NCBI GenBank assembly: GCA_965276815.1
Contig: CBDIBE010000011.1
Span: 1,178,001 to 1,242,000, forward strand
Origin: JAVVHH01 sp965276815
GTDB lineage: Bacteria; Pseudomonadota; Alphaproteobacteria; Acetobacterales; Acetobacteraceae
Length of the DNA stretch: 64,000 nt
Direction: 5' to 3'
Positions 17,760 through 26,748 of this stretch are shown here, piece by piece. A program made the translations under genes and the position numbers. How positions within the stretch are numbered: position 1 is the stretch's first letter; every line of letters starts with the position of its first letter. A model generated the notes under the pieces. It saw nothing but the letters and a program-made list of their open reading frames with translations, made no database searches and was not told where the DNA came from.

Positions 17760-18592
17760 GTCTCGCCGGCGACCGCGATGTCGGGGGCGGCCGGGTTCTT
17801 CATGCCGACGATGTGATAGCCGCAATCGACATGATGCACCTCGCCCGTGACCCCGGCCGAGAGCGGGCTGAGCAAATACAGCCCGGCCCCGCCGACTTCC
17901 TCCAATGACACGTTCCGCTCCAGCGGCGAGTTGTACTGGTTCCAGCGCAGGATATAGCGGAAATCGCCGATCCCGCTGGCGGCGAGCGTCTTCATCGGCC
18001 CAGCCGACAGCGCGTTCACCCGAATGCCCTGCCCGCCGAGATCCGCGGCCAAATAGCGCACCGAACTCTCCAGCGCCGCCTTGGCCACGCCCATGACGTT
18101 GTAATGCGGCATCACCCGCTCCGCGCCGAGATAGGTGAGCGTCAGCAGCGAACCGCCGGCGCGCATCATCGGCACCGCCCGCTGCGCCACGGCGGTGAAT
18201 GAGAAGCACGAAATGTCCATGGCGGTGAGGAAAGCCTGGCGCGGCGTATCCAGGTACTTGCCCCGCAAATAGGTCTTGTCCGCCCATCCAATGGCGTGCA
18301 GCACGAAATCGAGCCCATCCCAGGACTTCCCAAGTGCCCCGAAAGCCGCGTCGATGCTGTCATCCTCGGCAACATCGCACGGAAACACCTTCTCGCTGCC
18401 GACGCTCTCCGCCAAGGGCCGCACGCGCTTCTCCAGCGCCTCGCCCTGAAAGGTGAAGGCGAGCTCGGCGCCTTGCGCCGCGCAGGCGGCGGCGATCCCC
18501 CAGGCGATCGATCGTTCATTGGCCACGCCCATCACCAGGCCGCGCTTGCCCTGCATCAGCTTGGCGCTGGCGGGCGGGTTGGCTTGCGCCAT
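17756..18592 (-). CDS. fabI: Enoyl-[acyl-carrier-protein] reductase FabI
   Basis: A 278-residue short-chain dehydrogenase-type enzyme from the ATG at 18592 (MAQANPPASAK), with AGGTG upstream; a GTG 7 codons earlier is possible. It performs the final reduction in each fatty acid elongation cycle using NADH. The nucleotide-binding GVANERSIAWGIA and catalytic Tyr-x6-Lys (YNVMGVAK) motifs are clear, and HAIGWADK matches the family. FabI-AroC adjacency with a 4-base overlap suggests coupled translation. Confidence 0.97.
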   Translation of the reverse strand: MAQANPPASAKLMQGKRGLVMGVANERSIAWGIAAACAAQGAELAFTFQGEALEKRVRPLAESVGSEKVFPCDVAEDDSIDAAFGALGKSWDGLDFVLHAIGWADKTYLRGKYLDTPRQAFLTAMDISCFSFTAVAQRAVPMMRAGGSLLTLTYLGAERVMPHYNVMGVAKAALESSVRYLAADLGGQGIRVNALSAGPMKTLAASGIGDFRYILRWNQYNSPLERNVSLEEVGGAGLYLLSPLSAGVTGEVHHVDCGYHIVGMKNPAAPDIAVAGET

Positions 18593-18681
18593 TTCATTCA
18601 CCTTTTCTGGCACCTTGTCTGGACGTGTCTGCTCATGCGGTTGCGCGTGTTGACACAGCCGGGCCGCTTGGGGAAGTTAAC

Positions 18682-20904
18682 TCAGGGGATGTGTCCGTGC
18701 TCCCGCGCCCAGGACACGATCGGTTCTCGCAGGCTCGCCTCCCCCGACGCGGCGCGGCGTAGCGTCGTCAGCACCGCGCGCAACGCTCCCAGATCGACCC
18801 CGCGCAGCACCGACTTGACCCGCAGCAAGCTCGCCGCCGGCATCGACAGCACCGTGATGCCCAGCGCCGCCATCACCATCGCCTCGAGCGGCCGCGATGC
18901 GTGCTCGCCGCAGACCGAAAGCTCTACCCCCGCTGGCTTGGCCGCCAACGCAATCGACTCGAGCGCGTCCAGCGCCGGCGGCGACAGCAAGTCGTAGCGA
19001 TTGGCCAATGCCGGCGTGCTGCGATCCGCGGCGAACAGGAATTGCATCAGATCGTTGGTCCCGATCGAGATGAAGTCCGCCTCCTTCATCAGCGCCGGCA
19101 ACTGCCACAGCAGCGCCGGCACCTCGACCATGCTGCCAACGTCGATGCACCGCGGCGCCGGGCGCACGCGGGCGGCCTCCGCGAACAGCAGCCCCTTGGC
19201 CGCGCGCAACTCGGCGACCGTGGACACCATCGGGAACATCACCGACAGCCGCCGCCCGCCCGCCGCCAGCAGCAACGCCCGCAACTGCCGCCGCATCATG
19301 GCCGGCCGGTCCAGCCCGATCCGCAGGCTGCGCCAGCCCATCGCCGGGTTCTCCTCCGCCTGCGGCGGCGCGTCCGGCAGCAATTTGTCGCCGCCGAGGT
19401 CGAGCGTACGAAACCGTACAGGCCGGGCGCCCGCGACGTCCAGCACCCGCGCATAGATCGAAGCCTGCTCCGCCACATCGGCCACCGCGCCCCGCGCCAG
19501 CATTGCGATCTCGGTCCGGAACAGCCCGATACCCCCGGCGCCGGTGCTGTCCAGGTACTCCACCTCGCGCGCCAGCCCGACATTCAGCAATAGGCCGAGG
19601 TCCACCCCGTCGCGCGTCCGCGCCGGCAGATGGCGCTGGGCGGCGAAGCCGCGCTCGACCTCGCGCCTGAGCTCCAAGGCGCGCTCATACGCCGTGCGGA
19701 CCTCGCCGGAAGGCCGCAGGATGATCTGCCCCTCATCGGCGTCCAAAATGGCCTCGTCGCCATCTTCCACCGCCTCCAGCATGCCGCGCGCGCCGCCGAC
19801 CGCCGGCAAGCCCAGCGCGCGCGCCAGGATCGCCGCGTGTCCGCCCGTGCTGCCCTCTTCGATCGCCGCGCCGCCGATCCCCCTTGCGTGCCATTCGAGG
19901 AGCTGCGCCGGGCCAAGCCGGCGCGCCACCAGGATCGCGCCCCGCGGGATGGCGACGTTCTCGCCGCCGTCGAGCGCCGCCAGCATCCGCTCGGCGACAT
20001 CCTCCAGATCGGCCAGCCGCTCGCGCAAATAGGGGTCATTGACCCGGCGCATGCGCTCGCGCACCTCGTTGGAGACCCGGTGGATCGCCGCTTCCGCCGA
20101 GAACCCGTCCTGCACCGCCGTCCGCACCCGCCGCATCCAGCCGCGGTCCGCGGAGACGAGCCGCGTCGCCTCGAGCACTTCGCGCGCATCGCTGTCAGGC
20201 GAGCTGGTCTCGATCAGATCCTCCAGCGACTGGCGCATCGAGGCGGCGGCCTCTTGCAGCCGGGCCAGCTCGGCCTCCGGATCATCGGCCAGCAGCCGCC
20301 GCACCGGCGCGCCGATGCCGTGCAGCACCACCGCACCGATCGCGAGCCCAGGCGCCATCGGCGTCGCCTCGAAGCGCCGCGGCAGCGTGGCGGTGATCCC
20401 CTCCTCCGGATCGGTCGACCCCGACGCGGTGAGGACTTCGGCGAGCAGCATCGCCACCGTCTCGAGCACCTCGATCTCGTCGTCGCTGTAGCGCCGCGGC
20501 GCCCGGTTCTGCACCGCGAGCACGCCAACCGTTCGTCCCGCCCGGCGCACCGGCACGGCCAGCAGGGAGGCAAACTTGTCTTCCCCGGTCTCCGGACGAT
20601 ACGCGAAGGCCGGATGGTTCTGCGCGTCCGGCAGGTTCTGGACGTTGCCGGTGGCAGCCGCTATGCCGACGATGCCCTCGCCCACCCGCAGCCGGGTCCG
20701 GCCGACCGCTTCGGGGTTCAACCCGACCGTCGCGCGCAGCTCCAGCATATCGCCCGGCCGCATCGCGTAGATGGTGCACACCTCGGCCACCATCTCGCTC
20801 GCGATCAGCCGGGTCAGCTCGTCGAGCGGGGCCGCTCCGCCCCCGTCGCCGCCCACCGCCATGAGCACGCGCAGCCGGGACAGCAAGCGGCGCGCGCCCG
20901 CCAT
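18682..20904 (-). CDS. ptsP: Phosphoenolpyruvate-protein phosphotransferase PtsP (EI-Ntr)
   Basis: A 740-residue protein starting MAGARRLLSRLRV. The ATG overlaps the stop of the upstream gene (TAATG). It begins the nitrogen-related phosphotransferase system, passing phosphate from PEP to NPr. Order: a GAF sensory domain (residues about 20-145, IVGIAAATGNVQNLPDA...), the N-terminal EI domain, the swivelling domain with the phosphorylated histidine in GSTGGHAAILARALGLPAVG, and the PEP-binding barrel ending with GLFRTEIAMLA, FISIGTNDLMQF and CGEHASRPLE. The family is often coupled with lysC in alphaproteobacteria. Confidence 0.96.
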   Translation of the reverse strand: MAGARRLLSRLRVLMAVGGDGGGAAPLDELTRLIASEMVAEVCTIYAMRPGDMLELRATVGLNPEAVGRTRLRVGEGIVGIAAATGNVQNLPDAQNHPAFAYRPETGEDKFASLLAVPVRRAGRTVGVLAVQNRAPRRYSDDEIEVLETVAMLLAEVLTASGSTDPEEGITATLPRRFEATPMAPGLAIGAVVLHGIGAPVRRLLADDPEAELARLQEAAASMRQSLEDLIETSSPDSDAREVLEATRLVSADRGWMRRVRTAVQDGFSAEAAIHRVSNEVRERMRRVNDPYLRERLADLEDVAERMLAALDGGENVAIPRGAILVARRLGPAQLLEWHARGIGGAAIEEGSTGGHAAILARALGLPAVGGARGMLEAVEDGDEAILDADEGQIILRPSGEVRTAYERALELRREVERGFAAQRHLPARTRDGVDLGLLLNVGLAREVEYLDSTGAGGIGLFRTEIAMLARGAVADVAEQASIYARVLDVAGARPVRFRTLDLGGDKLLPDAPPQAEENPAMGWRSLRIGLDRPAMMRRQLRALLLAAGGRRLSVMFPMVSTVAELRAAKGLLFAEAARVRPAPRCIDVGSMVEVPALLWQLPALMKEADFISIGTNDLMQFLFAADRSTPALANRYDLLSPPALDALESIALAAKPAGVELSVCGEHASRPLEAMVMAALGITVLSMPAASLLRVKSVLRGVDLGALRAVLTTLRRAASGEASLREPIVSWAREHGHIP

Positions 20905-21983
20905 TATGAGATACGGGCCGAAAGCCCGGCGTGCCGGGCCCGGTGCTGCAGCGCCGCGCACGCCTGCCCGATCAGCTCGGCGATGATCTCCGCGATCGGC
21001 TGCTCGGCCGTGACCATGCCGACGGATTGCCCGGCCATCACCGACCCATGCTCCACATCGCCCTCGATCACCGCGCGCCGCAGCGCGCCGGCCCAGAAAT
21101 GCTCGATCGAAAGCTGCGCCGCCTCCCGCGACAGCTCGCCGCCCTGCACCCGCGCCATCATCGCCGCCTGGTGCTGCAGGAACTGCGCCGTCCCCTCGTT
21201 GACCAGGCCACGGACCGGGATGACCGGAAAGCGCGGGTCGAGCTGCACGCTTGGCATCGCGTCGCGCGCGCGGGCGGCGATGAAGGCCCGCTTGAACCGG
21301 GGATGGGCGATGCTCTCCGTCGCCGCCGCGAACCTTGTGCCGAGCTGCGCCCCTGCGGCGCCCATCTCAAGGAACGCCAGCAGCGCCTCGCCGCGGCCGA
21401 TCCCGCCCGCCACGAACACCGGCACTTCCTGGATATACGGCAGGATTTCCTGCGCCAGCACCGCGAGCGAGACCGGGCCGATATGCCCGCCGGCCTCCGA
21501 GCCCTCGATCACCAGCGCGTCGGCGCCCGCCCGCACCAGCCGCTTGGCCAGCACCAGCGCCGGCGCAAAACAGACGAGCCGCGCGCCCCCATCCTTCACC
21601 GCCCGCACCGCATGACCCGGCGGTACGCCCCCCGCCAGCACGATATGCCCGACCCCGGCCTCGAGACAGATCCCGATCAGGTCATCGAGCTGCGGATGCA
21701 TCGTGATCAGGTTGACCCCGAACGGATACCGCGTCAGGGCCTGGGTCCCCGCGATCTCCGCCGCTAGCGCCTCCGGCCCCATCGAGCCGCACGCAATCAC
21801 CCCGAACCCGCCCGCATTCGAGATCGCCGACACCAGCCGCCGCTCGCTCACCCAGCTCATCGCACCGCCCATGATGGCGTGCCGCGCCCCCAGGAAATCG
21901 GCCCCGCGGGCAGAGAGCCGGTCCAGCTCGGCCATCGCGGCCGCGCTCGGCGAGGTCAGGTCAGGGAGTGGCGTATCAGGCAT
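20904..21983 (-). CDS. NAD(P)H-dependent flavin oxidoreductase / nitronate monooxygenase family
   Basis: A 359-residue TIM-barrel flavoprotein starting MPDTPLPDLTS; the ATG lies inside the last codons of lysC (8-base overlap). Family signatures: APMxxV-like ARHAIMGGAMSWVSERRLVSAISNAGGFGVIA, the phosphate-binding VIEGSEAGGHIGPVS with the histidine used by nitronate monooxygenases, and VFVAGGIGRGEALLAFLEMGAAGAQLGTRF. Members oxidise nitronates or reduce quinones/enoyl groups; which applies is not decided by sequence. Its place between lysC and ptsP suggests a co-transcribed unit. Confidence 0.93.
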   Translation of the reverse strand: MPDTPLPDLTSPSAAAMAELDRLSARGADFLGARHAIMGGAMSWVSERRLVSAISNAGGFGVIACGSMGPEALAAEIAGTQALTRYPFGVNLITMHPQLDDLIGICLEAGVGHIVLAGGVPPGHAVRAVKDGGARLVCFAPALVLAKRLVRAGADALVIEGSEAGGHIGPVSLAVLAQEILPYIQEVPVFVAGGIGRGEALLAFLEMGAAGAQLGTRFAAATESIAHPRFKRAFIAARARDAMPSVQLDPRFPVIPVRGLVNEGTAQFLQHQAAMMARVQGGELSREAAQLSIEHFWAGALRRAVIEGDVEHGSVMAGQSVGMVTAEQPIAEIIAELIGQACAALQHRARHAGLSARIS

Positions 21984-23190
21984 CGAGCCCGTAGGCCGTA
22001 TGCAGCGCACGCACGGCCAGTTCGGTGTATTCGGTCGAGATCAGCACGCTGATCTTGATCTCGCTGGTCGAGATCACCTGGATGTTGATCCCCTTGGCGG
22101 CGAGCGTGCTGAACATCGTGCTGGCCACGCCCGCATGGCTGCGCATGCCCACGCCGACGACGCTGATCTTGGCCACATCCGGATCGGTCAGCACCGTGCT
22201 GGCGCCGATCTCCGCCTGGTTGCCGCCCAGGATCGCCTGCGTGCGCGCCAGGTCTGCCCGGCCGACGGTGAACGTCAGGTCGGTGCTGCCCTCCGCCGAG
22301 ACGCTTTGCACGATCATGTCCACGTTTACGCTCGCCTGCGACAGCGGCCCGAAGATCGCCGCCGCGATGCCCGGCCGGTCCGGCACGTCGCGCAGCGTGA
22401 TCCGCGCCTCGTCGCGCGAATAGGCGATACCCGACACGATAGCCTGTTCCACGATCTCGTCCTCGTCTACCACCAAGGTTCCCGGCCGGTCCTCGAAGCT
22501 GCTGAGCACCTGGACCCGAACCCGCTCCTTCATCGCCAACTCGACGCTGCGGGTCTGCAGGACCTTCGCGCCCACCGACGCCAGTTCCAGCATCTCCTCA
22601 TACGCGATCTTGTCCAGCTTGCGGGCCCGCGGCACGATCCGGGGATCCGTCGTATAAACCCCGTCCACATCCGTGTAGATGTCGCACCGGTCGGCCTTCA
22701 GCGCCGCCGCCAGCGCGACCGCCGATGTGTCCGAGCCGCCGCGCCCGAGCGTGGTGATGCGCTCCGCCGGGCCAAGTCCTTGGAATCCTGCTACAACCGG
22801 CACCTGTCCTGCCTGCATGGACGCGATCAAGCTCGTCCCCTCTACGGCGAGGATGCGGGCGCGCCCATGCGCATCATCGGTGCGGATCGGGATTTGCCAC
22901 CCAGCCCAGCCCCGCGCCTCGATCCCCAGCGTATGCAGCGCGATCGACAGCAGGCCGGCCGTCACCTGCTCGCCGGTCGCGACCACCGCGTCATATTCGC
23001 GCGCGTCATGCAGCGGCGACAGGCCCTGGCACCAGGCGACGAGCTGGTTGGTCACCCCGGCCATGGCCGAGACCACGACCGCGACCTCGTTTCCCGCTTC
23101 GACCTCGCGCTGCACCCGGTTGGCGACGTTGCGGATGCGATCGAGATCGGCCACGGACGTGCCCCCGAACTTCATCACGATCCGCGCCAT
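21976..23190 (-). CDS. lysC: Aspartokinase
   Basis: A 404-residue enzyme starting MARIVMKFGGTSVADLDRI, the conserved kinase N-terminus. It phosphorylates aspartate, the first step toward lysine, threonine and methionine. GRGGSDTSAVALAAAL and the YTDVDGVYTTDPR segment mark the catalytic domain; two ACT regions in the C-terminal third (for example EARITLRDVPDRPGIAAAIF and KISVVGVGMRSHAGVASTMF) provide feedback control by lysine/threonine. It is divergent from ubiG and leads a run with overlapping downstream genes. Confidence 0.98.
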   Translation of the reverse strand: MARIVMKFGGTSVADLDRIRNVANRVQREVEAGNEVAVVVSAMAGVTNQLVAWCQGLSPLHDAREYDAVVATGEQVTAGLLSIALHTLGIEARGWAGWQIPIRTDDAHGRARILAVEGTSLIASMQAGQVPVVAGFQGLGPAERITTLGRGGSDTSAVALAAALKADRCDIYTDVDGVYTTDPRIVPRARKLDKIAYEEMLELASVGAKVLQTRSVELAMKERVRVQVLSSFEDRPGTLVVDEDEIVEQAIVSGIAYSRDEARITLRDVPDRPGIAAAIFGPLSQASVNVDMIVQSVSAEGSTDLTFTVGRADLARTQAILGGNQAEIGASTVLTDPDVAKISVVGVGMRSHAGVASTMFSTLAAKGINIQVISTSEIKISVLISTEYTELAVRALHTAYGLDA

Positions 23191-23263
23191 ACTGGCCTTG
23201 TCCCCCGTTTAAGCCCGATCACATACGCCCAACCACATACCCAGCGTGTAAGGGACCGGCAAC

Positions 23264-23977
23264 ATGGCGCGAATGCAACCCGGCTCCGTCATTCCCGACG
23301 AAGTATCCCGATTCAATAGGTTAGCGGCACGCTGGTGGGACCCTTCCGGACCGATGCGCCCGCTGCATGCGATGAATCCGCTGCGAATCGGCTGGATCGA
23401 CCAGCGGATAGAAGCCCATTTTGGCGCCCCGCAGCGCGTGCTCGACGTCGGTTGTGGCGCCGGGCTGGCCGCCGAGGCGTTGGCCCGGCGCGGCCACACG
23501 GTGCTCGGCCTCGACGCCGCCGCAGACGCGATCGAGGCCGCCCGCGCCCATGCCGACGGCCAGGATCTGCCGCTCGCCTACCGCGCGGGCGCCGTCGAGG
23601 ACCTCGCCGCCGATTGCGCCCGCTTTCCGGTGCTGACCGCGCTGGAGGTGATCGAGCACGTGCCTGACCCGGCCGCCTTCCTCCGCCTGCTCGCCGGTCT
23701 GCTCGAGCCCGGCGGCCTGCTCTTTGTCTCGACCTTGAACCGGACCCTGCGCTCCTTGGCCGTTGCAAAGCTGGGCGCCGAATATTTGTTGCGCCTGTTG
23801 GAGGCCGGTACACACGATTGGCGCCGCTTCGTCACCCCCGCCGAGCTCTCCCGCGCCGGCGCGGCCGCCGGCCTGCGCCTGACTGCCACCAGCGGCATGC
23901 AGTTCGACTTGCCGACCCGAGCCTGGCGCCTCTCGCCCGACCTATCGATCAACTATATCGCCATGCTGCACTCATAG
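23264..23977 (+). CDS. ubiG: Ubiquinone biosynthesis O-methyltransferase UbiG
   Basis: A 237-residue methyltransferase starting MARMQPGSVIPDEVSRFNRLAARWWDP; the FNRLAARWWD...PLHAMNPLR N-terminal motif is diagnostic of UbiG. It carries out both O-methylation steps in ubiquinone synthesis. SAM motif I is VLDVGCGAGLAAEALAR, and TALEVIEHVPDP is the conserved post-motif region. It is divergent from lysC, a common alphaproteobacterial arrangement, and its last 6 bases overlap the convergent membrane-protein gene. Confidence 0.97.
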   Translation: MARMQPGSVIPDEVSRFNRLAARWWDPSGPMRPLHAMNPLRIGWIDQRIEAHFGAPQRVLDVGCGAGLAAEALARRGHTVLGLDAAADAIEAARAHADGQDLPLAYRAGAVEDLAADCARFPVLTALEVIEHVPDPAAFLRLLAGLLEPGGLLFVSTLNRTLRSLAVAKLGAEYLLRLLEAGTHDWRRFVTPAELSRAGAAAGLRLTATSGMQFDLPTRAWRLSPDLSINYIAMLHS

Positions 23978-25606
23978 CCCTCTCCCTCCGGGAGGTTGGG
24001 TGAGGGTATTCCTCTCAGCAAAACCCGGCTTACACACCCAAACGTCGAAATACCGCCCGCGTCCCTGCAAAGCGTAACTCGCCAGAAACGCCCCTCTGAT
24101 CTCGTCATTGAACAGCGGAGCATCATGATAGTAGCTCCGATCGGTGAACGGCGCCTGCCCCGCGGCAAACAACATTGTCCGAAACTGGCACGACCGGATC
24201 GCGGCCACCGTCGCTGCAGGGATCGCCAGCCCGGCTTGGTTCATATCCATCAGCGCGCCCTCGTCGAGCAGGAAACCCTCGCCCAGGAAAGCCGGCTGCA
24301 CCTTGCCGGAGAGCCCCACGCCGCTGCGCACGATCACCTGGACGGGCCGCATCGCCGGGTCGCTCGCGACCGATCGCACCTCCGCCGCCGCGGCCGCCGC
24401 ACCGCCCCATTGCTGGATGGCGTCGGCCAGAATCTGGCCCTGCCCGGCAATCGCGATCCAAAGGAGCATCAATGTCGCGGCTGACGCGACCCAAAACCTG
24501 TCCCGAGCCGGCTTTGCGGCCGCCCCGGGCGCGCGGGCCCGCAACAGGATCAGCCAAAGCCCAATCGGCACGAGCGGCAGCAAATGATGCGGCCCGGCCC
24601 CGATCTTGCTCGCCGGCACGACAATGGTGGCGGCAACCAGCAAAAACACGCCGATCGCCCATAGGTAAGGCCGCGCAACGCTCCGCGCGCGGTCCAGCCA
24701 AACGAACAAAATCAACGGCAAGCAGCACACGAGCGCCATGCCGATGACGCCGACGAACTCCCCGGGGTTGAGTCCCTGCTCCGATGCCGATCGCAGCAGC
24801 GTCAAGTAGTTGGCCAGATCGACGTTCGCCAAGCCGAACGGCGCCGCACAGGCGATCGCGCCAGCCAGCACGGCCACGGCAACGAAACTCACCTGCCGCG
24901 ACGACCCAAACAACGCAAAGATAAACGGCGGGCCCGCAAACAGTGCGGCATAGGCCTTCAAATTGACCATCACCCCGGCCAGCAAGCCGAACAGCACCGC
25001 CGTGACCGGGCTTGCCGTGAAGCTCGCCAGAAGCACCGCAGCCGAGCTGGCGGCAAGCAGGAAAGAGTCCGGCCGATTCCAATAGGCCAAGTTGCCAAAC
25101 ATGCCGCACAGGCCACAAAATCCAGCAATCACGGCCGCCAGCCCGGTGCCGCGGAATCCAAGCCGCAGCGCCGTCGCCACCACACAGGCGCCGGAGACGA
25201 TGGCGGCGCAGAATCCCGTAAGTTTGGACGCGAAAATATTGGCCCCAACGAGCTTCATCATGGCCGCATTGAAGATGAACGTCAGAGGACCGTACAGATA
25301 CGAATACCGCGCGGCCGCATCTGGCGCGTGATACACGGGAGCGCCGCCGGTCGCGAGCCACGAGATTATCGCAATACTTGATTCGACGTGATCTTCATAA
25401 AACGGGCTGCAGAGATAAACTGCTGCGGTACCGAAAAACAGCAGCGCCAGCCCCGCGGCAACCAGGCGCAATCCCGGCACCACCGGTCTGCCCGCGGCAA
25501 CGCTCGCCCAAACCAACCCGCAAAGCGCGGCAGCCGCCACATACAAACTGAGCTTCGGATGGGCGTTCGGCAGGAAAACGAGACCGTCAATGCCCATCCC
25601 GGCCAC
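23972..25606 (-). CDS. Polytopic membrane protein, GT-C glycosyltransferase-like
   Basis: A 544-residue protein (MAGMGIDGLVFLP) with about eleven hydrophobic helices. The first large loop contains YLCSPFYEDHVESS, with the acidic pair expected of a GT-C catalytic loop, and YSYLYGPLTFIFN follows, a pattern like DUF2029/mannosyltransferase relatives. A soluble C-terminal segment of about 140 residues follows the last helix. The final residues (LTQPPGGRGL) are encoded by a palindromic repeat. The substrate is unknown; assignment to GT-C is an inference. The gene starts 46 bases downstream of the Lrp regulator on the same strand. Confidence 0.75.
   Translation of the reverse strand: MAGMGIDGLVFLPNAHPKLSLYVAAAALCGLVWASVAAGRPVVPGLRLVAAGLALLFFGTAAVYLCSPFYEDHVESSIAIISWLATGGAPVYHAPDAAARYSYLYGPLTFIFNAAMMKLVGANIFASKLTGFCAAIVSGACVVATALRLGFRGTGLAAVIAGFCGLCGMFGNLAYWNRPDSFLLAASSAAVLLASFTASPVTAVLFGLLAGVMVNLKAYAALFAGPPFIFALFGSSRQVSFVAVAVLAGAIACAAPFGLANVDLANYLTLLRSASEQGLNPGEFVGVIGMALVCCLPLILFVWLDRARSVARPYLWAIGVFLLVAATIVVPASKIGAGPHHLLPLVPIGLWLILLRARAPGAAAKPARDRFWVASAATLMLLWIAIAGQGQILADAIQQWGGAAAAAAEVRSVASDPAMRPVQVIVRSGVGLSGKVQPAFLGEGFLLDEGALMDMNQAGLAIPAATVAAIRSCQFRTMLFAAGQAPFTDRSYYHDAPLFNDEIRGAFLASYALQGRGRYFDVWVCKPGFAERNTLTQPPGGRGL
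23978..24006. repeat. Palindromic repeat at the ubiG 3' end
   Basis: CCCTCTCCCTCC followed by GGGAGG and GGGTGAGGG forms an imperfect hairpin: CTCCC pairs with GGGAG inside, and CCCTC pairs with GAGGG outside. Similar CCCTCTCCC/GGGTGAGGG palindromes are dispersed in many alphaproteobacterial genomes. Here it sits directly after the ubiG stop and forms the end of the convergent gene's coding region; it could act as a two-way terminator, which is an inference. Confidence 0.65.
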
Positions 25607-25652
25607 TCATCCTCAAAGCGCGGGGCGAACAACCACGAATCGCCGGCGCGCG

Positions 25653-26114
25653 CTACTTGGCGTAGTCCAGCGGCAGCGCCGTCGTGGATTTGATCGTCTC
25701 GATCGCGAAACTGGCGCTGACGTCGTAGAGCTCGATCCGCTCGATCAGCCGCTTATAGACGCTGTCATAGGCCGCAATGCCCGGCACGACGACGTGCAGC
25801 AGGTAATCGATGTCGCCCGCCATCCGGTAGAATCCCACCACCTCCGGCAGCGCCATCACGCAAGCATAAAAGGCGTCCGCCCAGGCCTTGTTGTGCTGGT
25901 TCGTCTTGACGCTGACGAAGACGTTGACGCCGACATTGATCCGCTCGGCGTCAAGCAGCGCCACCCGGGCGCGGATCACGCCCTCCGAGGTCAGCCGCTG
26001 CACCCGCCGCCAGCACGGTGACGGCGACAAAGCCACACGCTCCGCCAGCTCGGCAATCGGCATCCCCGTATCGCGCTGCAGCCAGTACAGGATCCGCCGA
26101 TCTGCCTCGTCCAT
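25653..26114 (-). CDS. Lrp/AsnC family transcriptional regulator
   Basis: A 153-residue regulator starting MDEADRRILYWLQRDTG. The N-terminal helix-turn-helix is PIAELAERVALSPSPCWRRVQRLTSEGVI, followed by the RAM effector-binding domain with GFYRMAGDIDYLLHVVV. These proteins sense amino acids and control nearby metabolic genes; the ligand here is unknown. It is divergent from the DUF6356 gene, with a 129-base AT-richer region between them that should hold both promoters. Confidence 0.95.
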   Translation of the reverse strand: MDEADRRILYWLQRDTGMPIAELAERVALSPSPCWRRVQRLTSEGVIRARVALLDAERINVGVNVFVSVKTNQHNKAWADAFYACVMALPEVVGFYRMAGDIDYLLHVVVPGIAAYDSVYKRLIERIELYDVSASFAIETIKSTTALPLDYAK

Positions 26115-26243
26115 GGAATCTAATTCCCCATTTTAGCGAAATCAGCGAATACCATAGCTGAGAACCGGATTCCCACCGCGAAGAAAGACATCCTTTTGCA
26201 ACGTGAACCTGGGAAGCTCTCGTCATTAGAGCGGAGCAGCGGC

Positions 26244-26480
26244 ATGGACGTGTCTTTCACCAAACACCCAAGCGATGTCGGCGAGACCTATGGCGAGCAC
26301 TTCGTCGTGGCGACCGGGTTCGGCACGGCGATGATCGCCGGCGGCCTCGCCTGCCTGGTGCACGCCGTGTTGCCGTTCTGCTTCACAACCACCGGCTCCC
26401 AAACCATCCGCCGCCTGCACGACCGCATGGTCATTGCCCGCCGCCGCACCCAGCCCGCCGCGGACATCGCCATGACCTAG
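26244..26480 (+). CDS. DUF6356 family small membrane protein
   Basis: A 78-residue protein from the ATG at 26244 (MDVSFTKHPSDVGETYGEHF). One or two hydrophobic helices lie in ATGFGTAMIAGGLACLVHAVLPFCF, followed by the conserved TTTGSQTIRRLHDRMV. This N-terminal HPxxVGETYxEH signature and the helix/TGS pattern match DUF6356 proteins of alphaproteobacteria. The function is unknown. Its stop codon lies within the start of the inverted repeat element that follows. Confidence 0.8.
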   Translation: MDVSFTKHPSDVGETYGEHFVVATGFGTAMIAGGLACLVHAVLPFCFTTTGSQTIRRLHDRMVIARRRTQPAADIAMT

Positions 26481-26586
26481 TGGTAGAAATCTGACGGAAG
26501 AACCGTCAGCTTCCCACCACTAGGCTTTGTTTGGTGGACCGATTCACCTGACGCTTGGGATCAACGCGTCAGAATCGCACCACTAG
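26476..26586. repeat. Tandem pair of inverted repeats, possible MITE or IS-end remnant
   Basis: Four related ~21-base arms with the approximate consensus CTAGTGGTG-n-ATTCTGACG alternate in orientation. Unit A spans 26476-26524: CTAGTGG/CCACTAG outside, CTGACGG-AAGAA-CCGTCAG inside. Unit B spans about 26531-26586: CCTGACGC and GCGTCAG inside, GGTGG and CCACTAG outside. No transposase reading frame is present. The CTAG edges would suit an IS630-type target, which is an inference. Confidence 0.7.
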
Positions 26587-26748
26587 AGACCCCGTCGAAG
26601 GCCGAGTTCCGCGTCGCATTCTGCATCTTTGTAGCAAGACCAAATCGGTGGGGATTTCGCGCGCCGCCGCGTCCGGTTCGAGCGCTGGGCGCGTCGGGGG
26701 TTGAAGGGTGATTGAACACCAGGTCCGCTTTGGAGGGTCGCGACGGGT

